From: Candidatus Eiseniibacteriota bacterium
GTDB lineage: Bacteria > Eisenbacteria > RBG-16-71-46 > CAIMUX01
Length of the DNA stretch: 64,000 nucleotides
Direction of reading: 5' to 3'
Assembly (NCBI GenBank): GCA_016712505.1
Contig: JADJQY010000009.1
Coordinates: forward strand, 370,902-434,901
Below are positions 44,604-53,938 of this stretch, piece after piece; position 1 is the first letter of the stretch, and the number at the start of each line of letters is the position of its first letter. A program made the position numbers and the translations under genes. The notes beneath the pieces were generated by a model. It was given only the letters and a program-made list of their open reading frames with translations, made no database searches and had not been told where the DNA came from.

Positions 44604-46835
44604 TCACCGCCCCGCGGTACGGGCGGGCCGGACCGGTTCGAAGGTCTCGTGTCCGCGGCGGATCGCCTTGACTTCCCAGTCGACCGCGTAGCTGCCGGCG
44701 CCGCCCGAGAGCTCGCGCAGGCGGAACCCGTCGAGCCGCTTCTCGACCACCGCCAGACCCTTCGAGTCGGCGGAGAGCGGGGTGACCTGCACGGTCATCC
44801 CGCTCAAGGTCGCGACGTCGATGAAGTGCTGGGGAAACGCCACGTTCACCTCTCCGTTCACCAGCTGGGCCGTCCCGCGCAGGTACGCCGCCGCCTCCGG
44901 TCCTTCCACGCTGGCGTACCAGATTTCCTTGGTCGGGTCGCTCGGACTACGCACGACGAAGTTCTTGATCTCGGCGAAGATGTTTCCGTGACCTTCGGTG
45001 TCGATCCACAGACCGCAGACGTCGTTGTTCGCGGCGTCGCGGAGATAGACGTGGGGCACGCTCATCAAGCCTGCCTGGACCCGGGCGACGCCGGCACCGT
45101 CGAGCATCATGATCAGCCCGTTACCGGCCGATCCGCCTCCGATGGTCAGCTCGTTCGGCAGATCGGCACCGGTCAGGCTTCCGTTGGCGACGTGGGCTCC
45201 GGTGATGCCTCCGGTGGCGACGCCGATCGAGACATCGCCGGTGGTGCCGCCGCCACTCAGCCCCGACCCGATGCCGACGCTGGTGATGTCCCCCATGTTC
45301 GGCGCGGCGACGGTGATCCGGTTCAGCGCATCGTCGTTGGTGATCTGGATATTCGCGCCGGCGAACAGCTCGATGTCGCTGCCATCGTTGGTCACGCCAT
45401 TCAATCCGGTCAGGATCGGCGTGGCGAGGTGGGTGTAGTCCAGGGTGCTGGGTGCGATCATGTTGCCGCCGATCGAGGCATTCTCGCCCCGCGGCAAGTA
45501 GCGCGCGTCGCCCCAGACCACATCGACCTGGATGTCATCCTGGGTCACGAGGATGCCTTCGCCGGCCCCGACGTTGAGGTAGAGATCTCCTTCGGCGCCG
45601 CCGCCGGTGAGGCCCAGGCCGGCATCGAGTCCGGAGACATCACCGGTGCCGCTGCTGGCCGAAAGGAGCACGGCATGGCTCGCGTTGTCGGCCACGATCG
45701 AGATTCCGCCGCTCGGCACCAGGTTGATCTGCCCCTCGAACGGTTCCACGCCATTGAGGGAGAAGACCGGACGAACGGCGAAGTCGTTGGGGGTCAGCGA
45801 TCCATCGGCCACGATCACGCTGGTCACCGCGCCGGTGGCGAGATCGGCCTCGCCGATGCTCTGATCTTCGATCTCGGTCGTGCCGACCGCGCCGGAGAGA
45901 ATCATGCCGCGTGCAATGCTGGAGGATTCGAGTTCGCTGACGTAGCGGGCATCTCCCCAGGCGGTGTCGAAGTGGAGCGCGTCGTCGGTGACCACGATCC
46001 CCTCGCCGCCGCCCACCTCGATCGCCGCGTCTCCCGCCGTGGTGCCGCCGAACAGGCCCCCCCCGGCATAGATCCCGGTGATGTCGCCCGAGCCGCCCGA
46101 TCCACCGACCGCGGAGATGGTGATGGCGTTCGACACGTCGTCCGCGGTGATCGAGACGTTCGGCCCGGCGACCAGCGAGATGTTCCCACCGTCGTTGCTC
46201 ACCCCGTTCAGGCTCGAGATGACGTTTGGTTGGAGCTGTACCGTGCCTACCGCGGCCGGGGCGATCATCGCCTCGGTGATCGCGCCCGCCTCGCCGACGT
46301 TGACATAGCGTGCGTCGGTGAAGCCGGTGTCGAGCGCCACCGCATCCGGCGTGACCACGATTCCCTCTCCCTCGCCCACGGCCAGACTTGGGATTCCACT
46401 GCTCCCCCCGCCGGTCAGGCCGTCGCCGCCGGAGACGCCGCCGATGCCGCCCGAGCCACCGCCCCGCACTCCCAGGGCATAGGGAGAGGCGCCGAGCGCG
46501 GTGCGCGGGGTCAGCTCGCGTCCGCCGATCACCGTGGCAAGCCAGTAGGCGCGATCGAACGGAAGATTGGAGAGCGAGCTGACGCTGCCCAGACTGGCCA
46601 CGAAGATCCCGCGCGCGGTCGCGACCGACTGGGTCTCCTGCCAGACCGCGCTTCCGCCGGTGGCCGTCTCGTACAGACGGAAGGTCAGACTCTGGGTGCC
46701 GTCCGGCACCACCGCGCCGCGCGCGTCGGTGAGCACCCCCTGGTAGGGGATGATCTCGGGCACCGCCGCGGATGCGGGGTTCGAGAGCGTGACCAGTCCG
46801 ATCAGACACCAGGTGGAGACGTGTCCCCGAAGCAT
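44604..46835 (-). CDS. Repetitive secreted tail-fibre-like protein
   Basis: 743 residues. The signal peptide (LIGLVTLSNPASA) precedes a conserved domain of about 110 residues (PYQGVLTDARGAVVPDGTQ, SLTFRLYETATGGSAVWQETQ, LGASPYALGV). Three long repeats then follow, each with a G-x-G-L-x-G-G-G entry, an EGI-x-V-T-x-D stretch, a WGDARY-like turn and ITG/NDD strands. A final part-repeat leads to a C-terminal domain (NFVVRSPSDPTKEIWYASVEGPEAAAYLRG). Similar repeats occur in trimeric fibres and phage tail proteins. No coiled-coil anchor is seen, so outer-membrane anchoring is unclear. It is convergent with the FG-GAP gene, ten bases away. Confidence 0.78.
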   Translation of the reverse strand: MLRGHVSTWCLIGLVTLSNPASAAVPEIIPYQGVLTDARGAVVPDGTQSLTFRLYETATGGSAVWQETQSVATARGIFVASLGSVSSLSNLPFDRAYWLATVIGGRELTPRTALGASPYALGVRGGGSGGIGGVSGGDGLTGGGSSGIPSLAVGEGEGIVVTPDAVALDTGFTDARYVNVGEAGAITEAMIAPAAVGTVQLQPNVISSLNGVSNDGGNISLVAGPNVSITADDVSNAITISAVGGSGGSGDITGIYAGGGLFGGTTAGDAAIEVGGGEGIVVTDDALHFDTAWGDARYVSELESSSIARGMILSGAVGTTEIEDQSIGEADLATGAVTSVIVADGSLTPNDFAVRPVFSLNGVEPFEGQINLVPSGGISIVADNASHAVLLSASSGTGDVSGLDAGLGLTGGGAEGDLYLNVGAGEGILVTQDDIQVDVVWGDARYLPRGENASIGGNMIAPSTLDYTHLATPILTGLNGVTNDGSDIELFAGANIQITNDDALNRITVAAPNMGDITSVGIGSGLSGGGTTGDVSIGVATGGITGAHVANGSLTGADLPNELTIGGGSAGNGLIMMLDGAGVARVQAGLMSVPHVYLRDAANNDVCGLWIDTEGHGNIFAEIKNFVVRSPSDPTKEIWYASVEGPEAAAYLRGTAQLVNGEVNVAFPQHFIDVATLSGMTVQVTPLSADSKGLAVVEKRLDGFRLRELSGGAGSYAVDWEVKAIRRGHETFEPVRPARTAGR

Positions 46836-46905
46836 GCGGAACTCCTTTCCGTGCGATGAGCAAACCTGCCGGAAAGGGTATCGGCCGGATCGGGCCGTAA
46901 CTGAA

Positions 46906-46933
46906 GCGGCGCCCTCCGGGTGGAGGGCGCCGC
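46906..46933 (-). terminator. Terminator-like hairpin after the transketolase gene
   Basis: A perfect 12-bp stem (gcggcgccctcc with its complement) and a four-base loop lie 26 bp beyond the minus-strand transketolase stop. There is no T-run, so termination may depend on the strong stem or Rho. Confidence 0.55.
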
Positions 46934-46958
46934 CGTTGCGAGCTCGAGCCGACCTGGA

Positions 46959-49314
46959 CTAGCGACCGCTGCCGTTGACCAGATCCTTCAACCGCGAGAG
47001 CCGTGCCTCGCGCTCCCGCACGAAGCGCTCGATCCCCTTGAGCAGCCAATCGGGGGAGAGGTGCGCCTCCTCGATCACCTCATCGAGCGTGCCGCCGGTG
47101 CGCCAGCGGTCGTCGAAGTCGGTGGTGATGGCGTATTCAGCGGCGATCTGGTGCGGCATCCAGTCCCACATGGTGCGCCGACCCCGGTTCGAGATCACGG
47201 TCGAGTCGTACCACTCCGCCTCGGTCATGACCCGGGCGCGCCAGGCCGTATCGGCGCGGCGCCAGAGCTGGGGCGAGATCGCGGCCACGATCTTGACGTT
47301 GAGGCCGTTCTTCTCCAGCTCGGGGAGGATCTTGATCGTGTTCGCGGTCGACATCGTTCCCGAGACCAGGATCGTTCCCAAACGCGGCTTTCCCGCTGCG
47401 TAGTCGCGAATGAGGTAGGCCCCCTTGGCCGCCTCGAAGTGCGAATCGATCCCCAGCGCAGCGCGATCGGGGATGGTCACCGCCGGGCGGGTGAGGTGGA
47501 GGCCGATGATGTGCGTGCCGGAGGCGAGCGCCGCGGCGATGCAGACCGGTACCTCGTTGAACTCCCACGGATGGATGTCGACCACGTGGCCGTCGGGGAA
47601 GAGCTGGGTGACATACGGCTCGTAGATGCCGAAGTGGGTGCGGCTGTCGTCCGCGGTCTCCGGACCGGAGTGTCCGGCGACCCAGATCACCTTGCCGGCC
47701 TGAATCTCGGTGTCCTGGACCAGCTGGCTGAAGAGCCGCATCGGGCCGTACTTCAGGTAGCTGAACGATCCGTAGGTCGAGCAGGCGGCGCCGAACCCGT
47801 CCCACGTTTCGTACGGCTTCTCCGACAGGTTGACCGTGGCGATCCCGACCGCCATCCCGGCGTTGGTGAACTCGGTGATCTCCTGCGGGAGCACCGCTCC
47901 CTCCGGGTTCTTCTCCCACTCGTACTTGCCCCAGCCCTTGGCGTCGCCGAAATCCTCACCGATTCCGGCCAGCCCGGTCGATTCCGCCAGGTCGGCCGAG
48001 AGTCCGAGGAAGAGCGGTCGGCCGTACTTCTTCCGACCCCAGGCGTTGACCCACGCGCCCCACTTGATGAACCCGCCGCGGTTCGGCTGCTTGTCGCCCG
48101 GCTTGGCCCACATCTCGGCCGGGTAGTTGCGGAAGTCGGTCAGTTCCGGATCGAGCCAGGGATTCTTCGAGGTGTCGATGCGGAAGTTCGGCGTGCTGCT
48201 CGGGACCGAATCACCGATCCGGATCAGCGTGTTGGTGATGTACTCCAGCAGCGCGGTGTCCTGGTGCATCACCTCCGCCACCTTGCGGAGGTTGGTCTCG
48301 ACCTGGGCACGGAAGGCGGCCGGATCGCTCGGCGCCGGCTCGCCGAAGCCGGCGAAGTCGACGCCGTACTTCTCGGCGAACACCTTCTTGGTCTCCCAGT
48401 ACAGTTCATGGTTCGCGGCGTGGGGGGAGCCGTGGCTCTTGTAGTCGTACTTCAGGTACTCGCGCCCCTTGCGCGTCTTGACGAAGCACATCCGCGGCGC
48501 GCGCGCCGGGTGCTGGCCGTGGAGCAGCTCGACCAGGGCGCGGCTCACCTGCTCGAACTCGCTGCCGTTCTCCGCCCCGGTCACCCGCCAGCCGTAGGGT
48601 TCGAACCAGTCGCGCGGCGTGCCCGGGACCACGCTCGAGGCGGCGTGGCTATCGATGCCGAAGTCGTTCCAGTCGACCACGTAGACCAGGTTGTCGAGGC
48701 CCAGGCCCCAGGCGGAGTTCTTCACCTCGTGGCTCGCGCCGGTGGTGAGGCCGCCTTCTCCCTCGTAGGCGTAGACTCGCACCTCGGAGAGGCCGGCCCG
48801 CCTTGAGCGCCATCGCCTCGCCGGCGGCGGCCGGGCTGCCGTGTCCCGAGGGGCCGGTGTTGAACTTGAAGAAGAGGGTCTTCCCTTCCATTTCCGCATG
48901 GCCGGGGAGTCCATGCTGCCGGCGGAAGGTCAGGAGATCTTCCCAGAGCACCGCCCGGTCGGTCGGGATGAAGTACTTCGGGTCTCCCGTCCGCCGGTGC
49001 ATCTCGCGAAACGCCTCGTTCAGCACCGGCAGGGTCGCGTAGACCAGCGGCGCGGTGTGCCCCGCGACCAGGATGAATCGATCCGCGCCGCGCTTCTCCG
49101 GATGCCGGATGTCCCAGCGCATCACGTCGCCGAGCAGCGTCGTCACCAGGGCGTGGACCTTCGAGCGCGAGCCGCCCGGGTGACCGCTCTGGCGGTAGTT
49201 CAGCATCATGTCGATGTACTGATCGATGCAGTCCTTGATCTTCTCCCAGTGCGCGAAACTCGTCTGATTTGCCGAGTGGATCTGGGAGGCGCGTTCGGTC
49301 GACAGGTTCACCAC
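46959..49314 (-). CDS. tkt: Transketolase family enzyme (frameshifted)
   Basis: The start is GTG 49314 (or 49311). The N-terminal part reads QSGHPGGSRSKVHAL and GPSGHGSPAAAGEAMALK, the transketolase TPP-binding region (SGHPGG/GPLGQG-like). The second frame continues with VYAYEGEGGLTTGASHEV (diphosphate site), SWD/NDFGIDSH, then the pyrimidine domain (LFLGLSADLAESTG, AGVGI-like AGIGEDFG) and C-terminal domain. It joins if one base is removed from the CCC at 48797-48799 (ALKAAGLSEVRVYAYEGEG). Full length is about 785 residues, longer than the usual 660, matching an atypical long transketolase group. It is expected in the pentose phosphate/Calvin network. Confidence 0.82.
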
Positions 49315-49581
49315 GGGACTACCCTTTCTCTCTCGCCAGGGCCGCGTACACGCAGGATGCCCGCGTTGCGGGCGAAAATCTGGCCTTGGAATCAGGCCGC
49401 GGGCAGAGTCTCACAGGGAAAATGGCAGGTCAAGAAAGCGGGCTTGACCCGCCAGAGCGACGGCTCGATCCTTGCTGCGGTCGTTCCCCCCGTTCGGCTG
49501 CGTCTCCAGCGCAGCGTGGACCGTTTCACTCGCCGAGCGGCGCCCGTCTCCAGCGCGCCGCTAAACGAAGGGATGCCGACA

Positions 49582-51696
49582 ATGAACCCTGCGCGACCCG
49601 CTTCTCGATCCCCGCACGGACGACTCTGGACCGCATCTCAACTTCGAGGTGCGAGGCTGGTTCGAACGACGACTCCGGCTCGAATTGCGACCCTGGCCGG
49701 ATCCGCCGCTCTGATCGCCCTCGCGTTCGCCGCGCCGCCCGCCCGGGCCGCGATTCCTGACTTCACCTGGGGCGACACCGAGGTCGTGGACACCCTCATC
49801 GACCCCGAGTCGTTCTCCTCCGGAACCAACGTCCTTCGACCGCGCCCCACCGGCACCGAGGCCGACAGCATCTGGTACGTCGCCTACGTGAAGTCCGGCG
49901 ACGTCTGGCTCGCGCGCCGCGGCGACTCCGGGTGGCTCGCCCCGCTCCGCGTCACCGATGAGCCCCACGCCTCGCGTTTGCCCGCGCTCGGCGAGGCCGA
50001 CGGGGGTGTTCGCGTGGTCTGGGAGGACGAGCGTACCGGCCACCCGGAGATCTGGACGCGCAGCTGGGACGGCGCGGCCTGGTCGGCGGAGGAGTGCCTT
50101 TCGGGGGATGCGATTCCGTCGACGCGACCCGCCCTCGACATCTGGGGCGGGATCGGGCTGGCGGCATGGCAGGACGAGCCGCCTTCGGACCCGTCTCGCG
50201 TCGTGGTTCGTCTATTCGAATCGGATGTGTGGGAACCGGCCGAGGTGGTTTCGGATCCGGCCTGGTCGGCCCGAGAGCCCGCGGTGTCTGTGGCTCGCTT
50301 CTTCGGCCAGCTGACCGTGGTCTGGTCGGATCTGCGACATGGCGAGGCTGAGATCTACGGACGCAGCGCTCCAGTGGCGAGCCCCGTGTTCGCCCCGGCG
50401 CAACGACTCACTGACATAGCGGGGGCGTGCGAACGTCCGGTGATCGTGGATCGGCCATGCTGCGGAGACTGGATCAACCCGGAGCGACTGGTGGCGTTCG
50501 AGAACGACGCGACCGGCGTCTCCGAGGTTTGGGGGTGCTGCTACGCCTCCTACGGCGCGGACCCCCCCGTGCCCCTTTCGGCACAGGACGGTGTCCCTTC
50601 GCACGGACCCAGGCTGGCGGGCCGCGTCTACGACGAGTCGGTGTTTGGTTTCGGAGGCTGGACCTCGCTCTACTCCCTGATCTGGGCTGACGGGCCAGCC
50701 GGGGGCAACCAGGAGGTGCACCTGGGCGAGTTCCAGGTCTGCACGCAGCAGCTCGGCGTCGAGACGCTCTCCCTCGCCGGAATGGGCGCCGCGGCGGTCG
50801 GCGGCTTCAACGCGCGAGGGGAAGTCGACCCGCTGGCCCACGTTCTCGCGGTGTGGATGGAGCTTCGTGACGGAGTTCCAGCACTGGTCGCCCAGGAAGC
50901 GACGACTCCGGGGTGCACCCTGATGCAGCCGCGCGGACAGCTCTCGGTGTTGCTCACCCCGGAAGGGACGGCGCCGAACCCGATCGAGAACTTCGACCTC
51001 TGCACCGGAGAGCCCGGGTGGCCGACCAGCTTCAAGCTGGAATTCTCGACCGCCCTGCGCGATGACCTCTCCTGGGATCTGGCGTTTCCGCGCCCTCCGC
51101 TCACCGTCACCTCGAACAGCCAGGGATATGCCTACTTCCCGCTGCACGGAGGTGGCTGTTCGCAAGCGGGTACGGCGGTGGTGAAGGTGAACGGGGGGGC
51201 GTTCTGGGGCTGGTCCGGGGCGAAGTCGCCGGATGTGGATGGCGACTGCGCGGTGCGGGACGATGACGTGGCGTATGTCGAGGGACTGCTCGGGTCGAAC
51301 GACTTCTGCGCCGACCTGGATGGGTCGGGGGTGGTCGACGCGGCCGATGTGGCGATCGTGCAGGCGGCATACGGCGAGCGGTGCAGCCAGGTGCTCGATG
51401 CGCCGAACGGGAGCGCGAGCCTCGACCCGGGCCTTCGCGTGGTGCCGAATCCAACGAGAGGCGCGACGGTGCTGCGCCTGGAGGTTCGGAGTGCGGAGAC
51501 CGTCTCGATCCAGATCCTCGATGTTGCCGGGCGGGAAGTTCGGCGGATCGAAGGTCTGAGCGCAACTGCGGGGGTGAATCTGTTCGCCCTCGACGGCCGG
51601 GACGGTTCGGGGCGGGAGTTGCCGGCGGGCTGGTATCTGGCCCGGGTGAACCGTGTCGCGGGTGCTCTGAGTAGGCCGTTCATTCGCGTGGAGTGA
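49582..51696 (+). CDS. Secreted BNR/dockerin-like protein with C-terminal sorting domain
   Basis: 704 residues from ATG 49582, chosen because GAAGGG lies about ten bases before; ATG 49573 is possible. The signal helix is ATLAGSAALIALAFAAPPARA. The mature part shows propeller-like repeats (VRVVWEDERTGHPEIWTRSWDGAAW; TVVWSDLRHGEAEIYGRS). A dockerin-type calcium pair follows (DVDGDCAVRDDDVAYVEGLL; DLDGSGVVDAADVAIVQAAYG), then the FlgD/T9SS-like end (VPNPTRGATVLRLEVR, then LDGRDGSGRELPAGWYLARV). Dockerin repeats imply binding to a cohesin partner elsewhere. Secreted surface or extracellular protein. Confidence 0.85.
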   Translation: MNPARPASRSPHGRLWTASQLRGARLVRTTTPARIATLAGSAALIALAFAAPPARAAIPDFTWGDTEVVDTLIDPESFSSGTNVLRPRPTGTEADSIWYVAYVKSGDVWLARRGDSGWLAPLRVTDEPHASRLPALGEADGGVRVVWEDERTGHPEIWTRSWDGAAWSAEECLSGDAIPSTRPALDIWGGIGLAAWQDEPPSDPSRVVVRLFESDVWEPAEVVSDPAWSAREPAVSVARFFGQLTVVWSDLRHGEAEIYGRSAPVASPVFAPAQRLTDIAGACERPVIVDRPCCGDWINPERLVAFENDATGVSEVWGCCYASYGADPPVPLSAQDGVPSHGPRLAGRVYDESVFGFGGWTSLYSLIWADGPAGGNQEVHLGEFQVCTQQLGVETLSLAGMGAAAVGGFNARGEVDPLAHVLAVWMELRDGVPALVAQEATTPGCTLMQPRGQLSVLLTPEGTAPNPIENFDLCTGEPGWPTSFKLEFSTALRDDLSWDLAFPRPPLTVTSNSQGYAYFPLHGGGCSQAGTAVVKVNGGAFWGWSGAKSPDVDGDCAVRDDDVAYVEGLLGSNDFCADLDGSGVVDAADVAIVQAAYGERCSQVLDAPNGSASLDPGLRVVPNPTRGATVLRLEVRSAETVSIQILDVAGREVRRIEGLSATAGVNLFALDGRDGSGRELPAGWYLARVNRVAGALSRPFIRVE

Positions 51697-51778
51697 AATC
51701 GCAGCGACCCGGACTCCGGCCTCCTGTTAGACTGACCGGTTCGCGTCTGCGGGCCGGGTCGTCCACAGGAGGTAGAAC

Positions 51779-52912
51779 GTGTCCAAGCTCGCCACGCCGG
51801 AGGGAACCGGTCGCTACGCCGCACGCTTCGCCGGCAAGTCCTCGCCCGCGCACTTTCGCGCGTGGCCTCTGCCGGAGACTGACGACGCGCCGTTTCATCG
51901 CCTCTCGAGCATCGGGATGGGCTCCTACACCGGTCCCAGCACGGATGAGGGGGATCTGCAGTACGCGGAGTCAGTGGGGGAGGCGGTCCGCTCCGGCATC
52001 AACCTGATCGATGCCGCGATCAACTACCGGAACATGAGGAGCGAACGCGCGCTGGGCAAGGGGATCCGCGCGCTGATCACCGCGCGCGAAGCGGCCCGGG
52101 ATGAGCTGTTCGTCATGACCAAGGGGGGCTACCTGCCGTTCGACGGGGCGGTCCCCGCCGATCCGAGCGACTATCTGCGCGAGACCTATCTCGCGACCGG
52201 GATCCTCCGGCCGGAGGAGATCGTGGCTGGCTGCCATGCGATTGCGCCGCGCTTTCTCGCCAACCAGCTCGAGCGATCGTTGCACAACCTCGGCCTCGAC
52301 GGGGTCGACGTCTACTTCCTGCACAACGTCGAACAGCAGCTCGACGAGGTGCCGCGGGAGGAGTTCGATCGGCGCGTCGCTGCAGCCTTCCATTATCTGG
52401 AGGAGCAGGTGCGCGCCGGGCGGATCGGTGTCTACGGCGCGGCGACCTGGAACGGGTTCCGCGTTCCCCCGGAGCGGAAGGAGCACCTCTCGCTCGAGCG
52501 GCTGTGGGAAATCGCCACCGAGGTGGGGGGAGAGGAGCACCACTTTCGCGCGCTCCAGCTCCCGTACAACATCGGGATGCCGGAGGCGCTGACCGAGCCG
52601 ACCCAGAAGATCCAGGGACAGCGCGTCTCGCTGCTCGATGCGGCCTACGCCCTGGGCATGATGGTGGTGGCGAGCGTGCCGCTGCTCCAGACCCAGATCC
52701 TCGCGCATCTGCCGGGTAACTTCGCGGAGGATCTCTCCGACCTTCCGACTCCGGCGCTCCGCGCGATCCAGTTCGTGCGTTCCACTCCCGGAATCCTCGC
52801 ACCGCTGGTCGGAATGCGGCAGGTCCAGCACGTAAAGGAGAACGCCGCGCTGGCGGCGGTCGATCCCCTCGACGCGCAGGCCTTCGCGGCGTTGTTCAAC
52901 GGGCGGGGGTAG
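51779..52912 (+). CDS. Aldo/keto reductase family oxidoreductase
   Basis: 377 residues from GTG 51779 (CAGGAGG upstream). The TIM-barrel features are present: LSSIGMGSYTGPSTDEGDL, catalytic Asp and Tyr in LIDAAINYRNMRSERALG, Lys in FVMTKGGYLPF, and His in DVYFLHNVEQQ. C-terminal nucleotide-binding strands follow (LRAIQFVRSTPGILAPLVGMRQVQHVKEN). An insertion at about 120-150 (VPADPSDYLRETYLATGILRPEE) is larger than in most relatives. NADPH-dependent carbonyl reduction is likely; substrate unknown. It appears monocistronic and is convergent with the YXWGXW gene, 11 bases away. Confidence 0.9.
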   Translation: MSKLATPEGTGRYAARFAGKSSPAHFRAWPLPETDDAPFHRLSSIGMGSYTGPSTDEGDLQYAESVGEAVRSGINLIDAAINYRNMRSERALGKGIRALITAREAARDELFVMTKGGYLPFDGAVPADPSDYLRETYLATGILRPEEIVAGCHAIAPRFLANQLERSLHNLGLDGVDVYFLHNVEQQLDEVPREEFDRRVAAAFHYLEEQVRAGRIGVYGAATWNGFRVPPERKEHLSLERLWEIATEVGGEEHHFRALQLPYNIGMPEALTEPTQKIQGQRVSLLDAAYALGMMVVASVPLLQTQILAHLPGNFAEDLSDLPTPALRAIQFVRSTPGILAPLVGMRQVQHVKENAALAAVDPLDAQAFAALFNGRG

Positions 52913-52923
52913 TTGGCGCCCTG

Positions 52924-53244
52924 CTACCGCCAGTGTCCCGCGACCCAGACCCGGTGATGATTGCGCCAGGTGTAGTGACCGGGGACCCAGACCTTGGCTG
53001 CGGGCTTGACCACCACGACCGGACGGGCGGGGGCGAGCACGCCGTGCCTGGCAACCACCGCGATCGGACCGGCCTTCACCACGGCGACGTTTCGCGCGAC
53101 GCAGAGGCGCGGTCCGATCACGAGCCCGACGAAGGCATTCGCAGACGGAGCGGCGGTAAGGGTGGCGGCGGCGGCGATGAGCAGGGCGGGCAGGACACGA
53201 TTCAGTTTCACTTCGAACCTCGCTTGGTTGGACTTCGGTTGCAT
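52924..53244 (-). CDS. Small secreted YXWGXW-repeat-like protein
   Basis: 106 residues. The signal peptide ALLIAAAATLTAAPSANA precedes a short mature protein that ends VWVPGHYTWRNHHRVWVAGHWR, two copies of a W-V-x-G-H-Y/W motif as in YXWGXW-repeat proteins. Such proteins are small, secreted and of unknown function. The gene stands alone with a 694-bp noncoding region upstream. Confidence 0.75.
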   Translation of the reverse strand: MQPKSNQARFEVKLNRVLPALLIAAAATLTAAPSANAFVGLVIGPRLCVARNVAVVKAGPIAVVARHGVLAPARPVVVVKPAAKVWVPGHYTWRNHHRVWVAGHWR

Positions 53245-53938
53245 ACATTGAGTGCGGTTTGCTGATGGCGAACCTCTTTGAAGTCGCGTGCCAACCGGGG
53301 GGTTCGAACGAGGAGGACGTGACCTCGGCCGGGATTCGGACGCCCTGGGCGCGGATCCCGGGCGTTTGGAGCCGATCCGGTGCCGTTACGACCGCGTTGA
53401 TTCGCCTGGTCCGGGCCGCGGCGCAGACGGCGCTGATGCGTCGGGCCGCGCGTCGGGCCGCGCGGCGGGTGGGTCGGTATCCCTGGGCGTACGAGGGAAC
53501 GCTCGCCTGCACCGCTCGGTACACTCTCCGCTGTCGACGCGCCGCCGTTGAGACAGCGTATCGAATACTCCCGACGCAAAGTTCCCGGAATCGGACGGCC
53601 CGCGACTCCGGGAAGCCTCCCACCGGGCGCAGCAACTCTCCCCGGGGTGGAAAGGTTTTGTCCAATTTCCCTTTCCGGTGAACCGCCTCTGAGGAGGCCC
53701 TGCGGCAGGAAGAGAGCGCGCGGCGGACCGTCCATCCCTCCGCCCGAAGACACTGCAATCTCTTTCGTTGAACCGTCTGGGGGGCTCGGTGACAATCCCG
53801 CGCGTGAGGGTCCGGGCGGTTTCATTCCACTTGGGCGGCCGGGCGCCGTCCCGCCGGACCGGCGGATTTCCAGTGCGCGTCCGGGTCCTCTCGACCCAGG
53901 GTGCGCGCGCCCACTCAGGGGCGCGGAAGGAGGATGCG
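53245..53938. other. 694-bp noncoding region before the isocitrate-dehydrogenase-like gene
   Basis: No frame here shows credible coding character. It holds a weak half-copy of the palindromic element (aactctccccggggtgg, 53634-53650), direct repeats of gtcgggccgcgc (about 53440-53465) and a candidate promoter near the right end. The first part contains the 5' region of the YXWGXW gene. Confidence 0.55.
53768..53796 (+). promoter_or_regulatory. Candidate promoter for the isocitrate-dehydrogenase/citrate-lyase genes
   Basis: TTGAAC (53768-53773) and GACAAT (53791-53796), 17 bp apart, match the vegetative consensus at four of six positions each. This would give a leader of about 135 bases before the GTG start at 53939. 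Confidence 0.4.

Noticed and set aside
44439..48806. Plus-strand frames of over 600 codons opposite the fibre-like and transketolase genes
   Set aside because: They mirror the real genes' codon pattern, are rich in Arg/Gly/Asp and show no motifs; the minus-strand proteins are recognisable families.
53208..53825. Possible minus-strand gene upstream of the isocitrate-dehydrogenase-like gene
   Set aside because: Pro/Arg/Gly-rich translation with no start signal or motif, overlapping the YXWGXW gene's 5' end.
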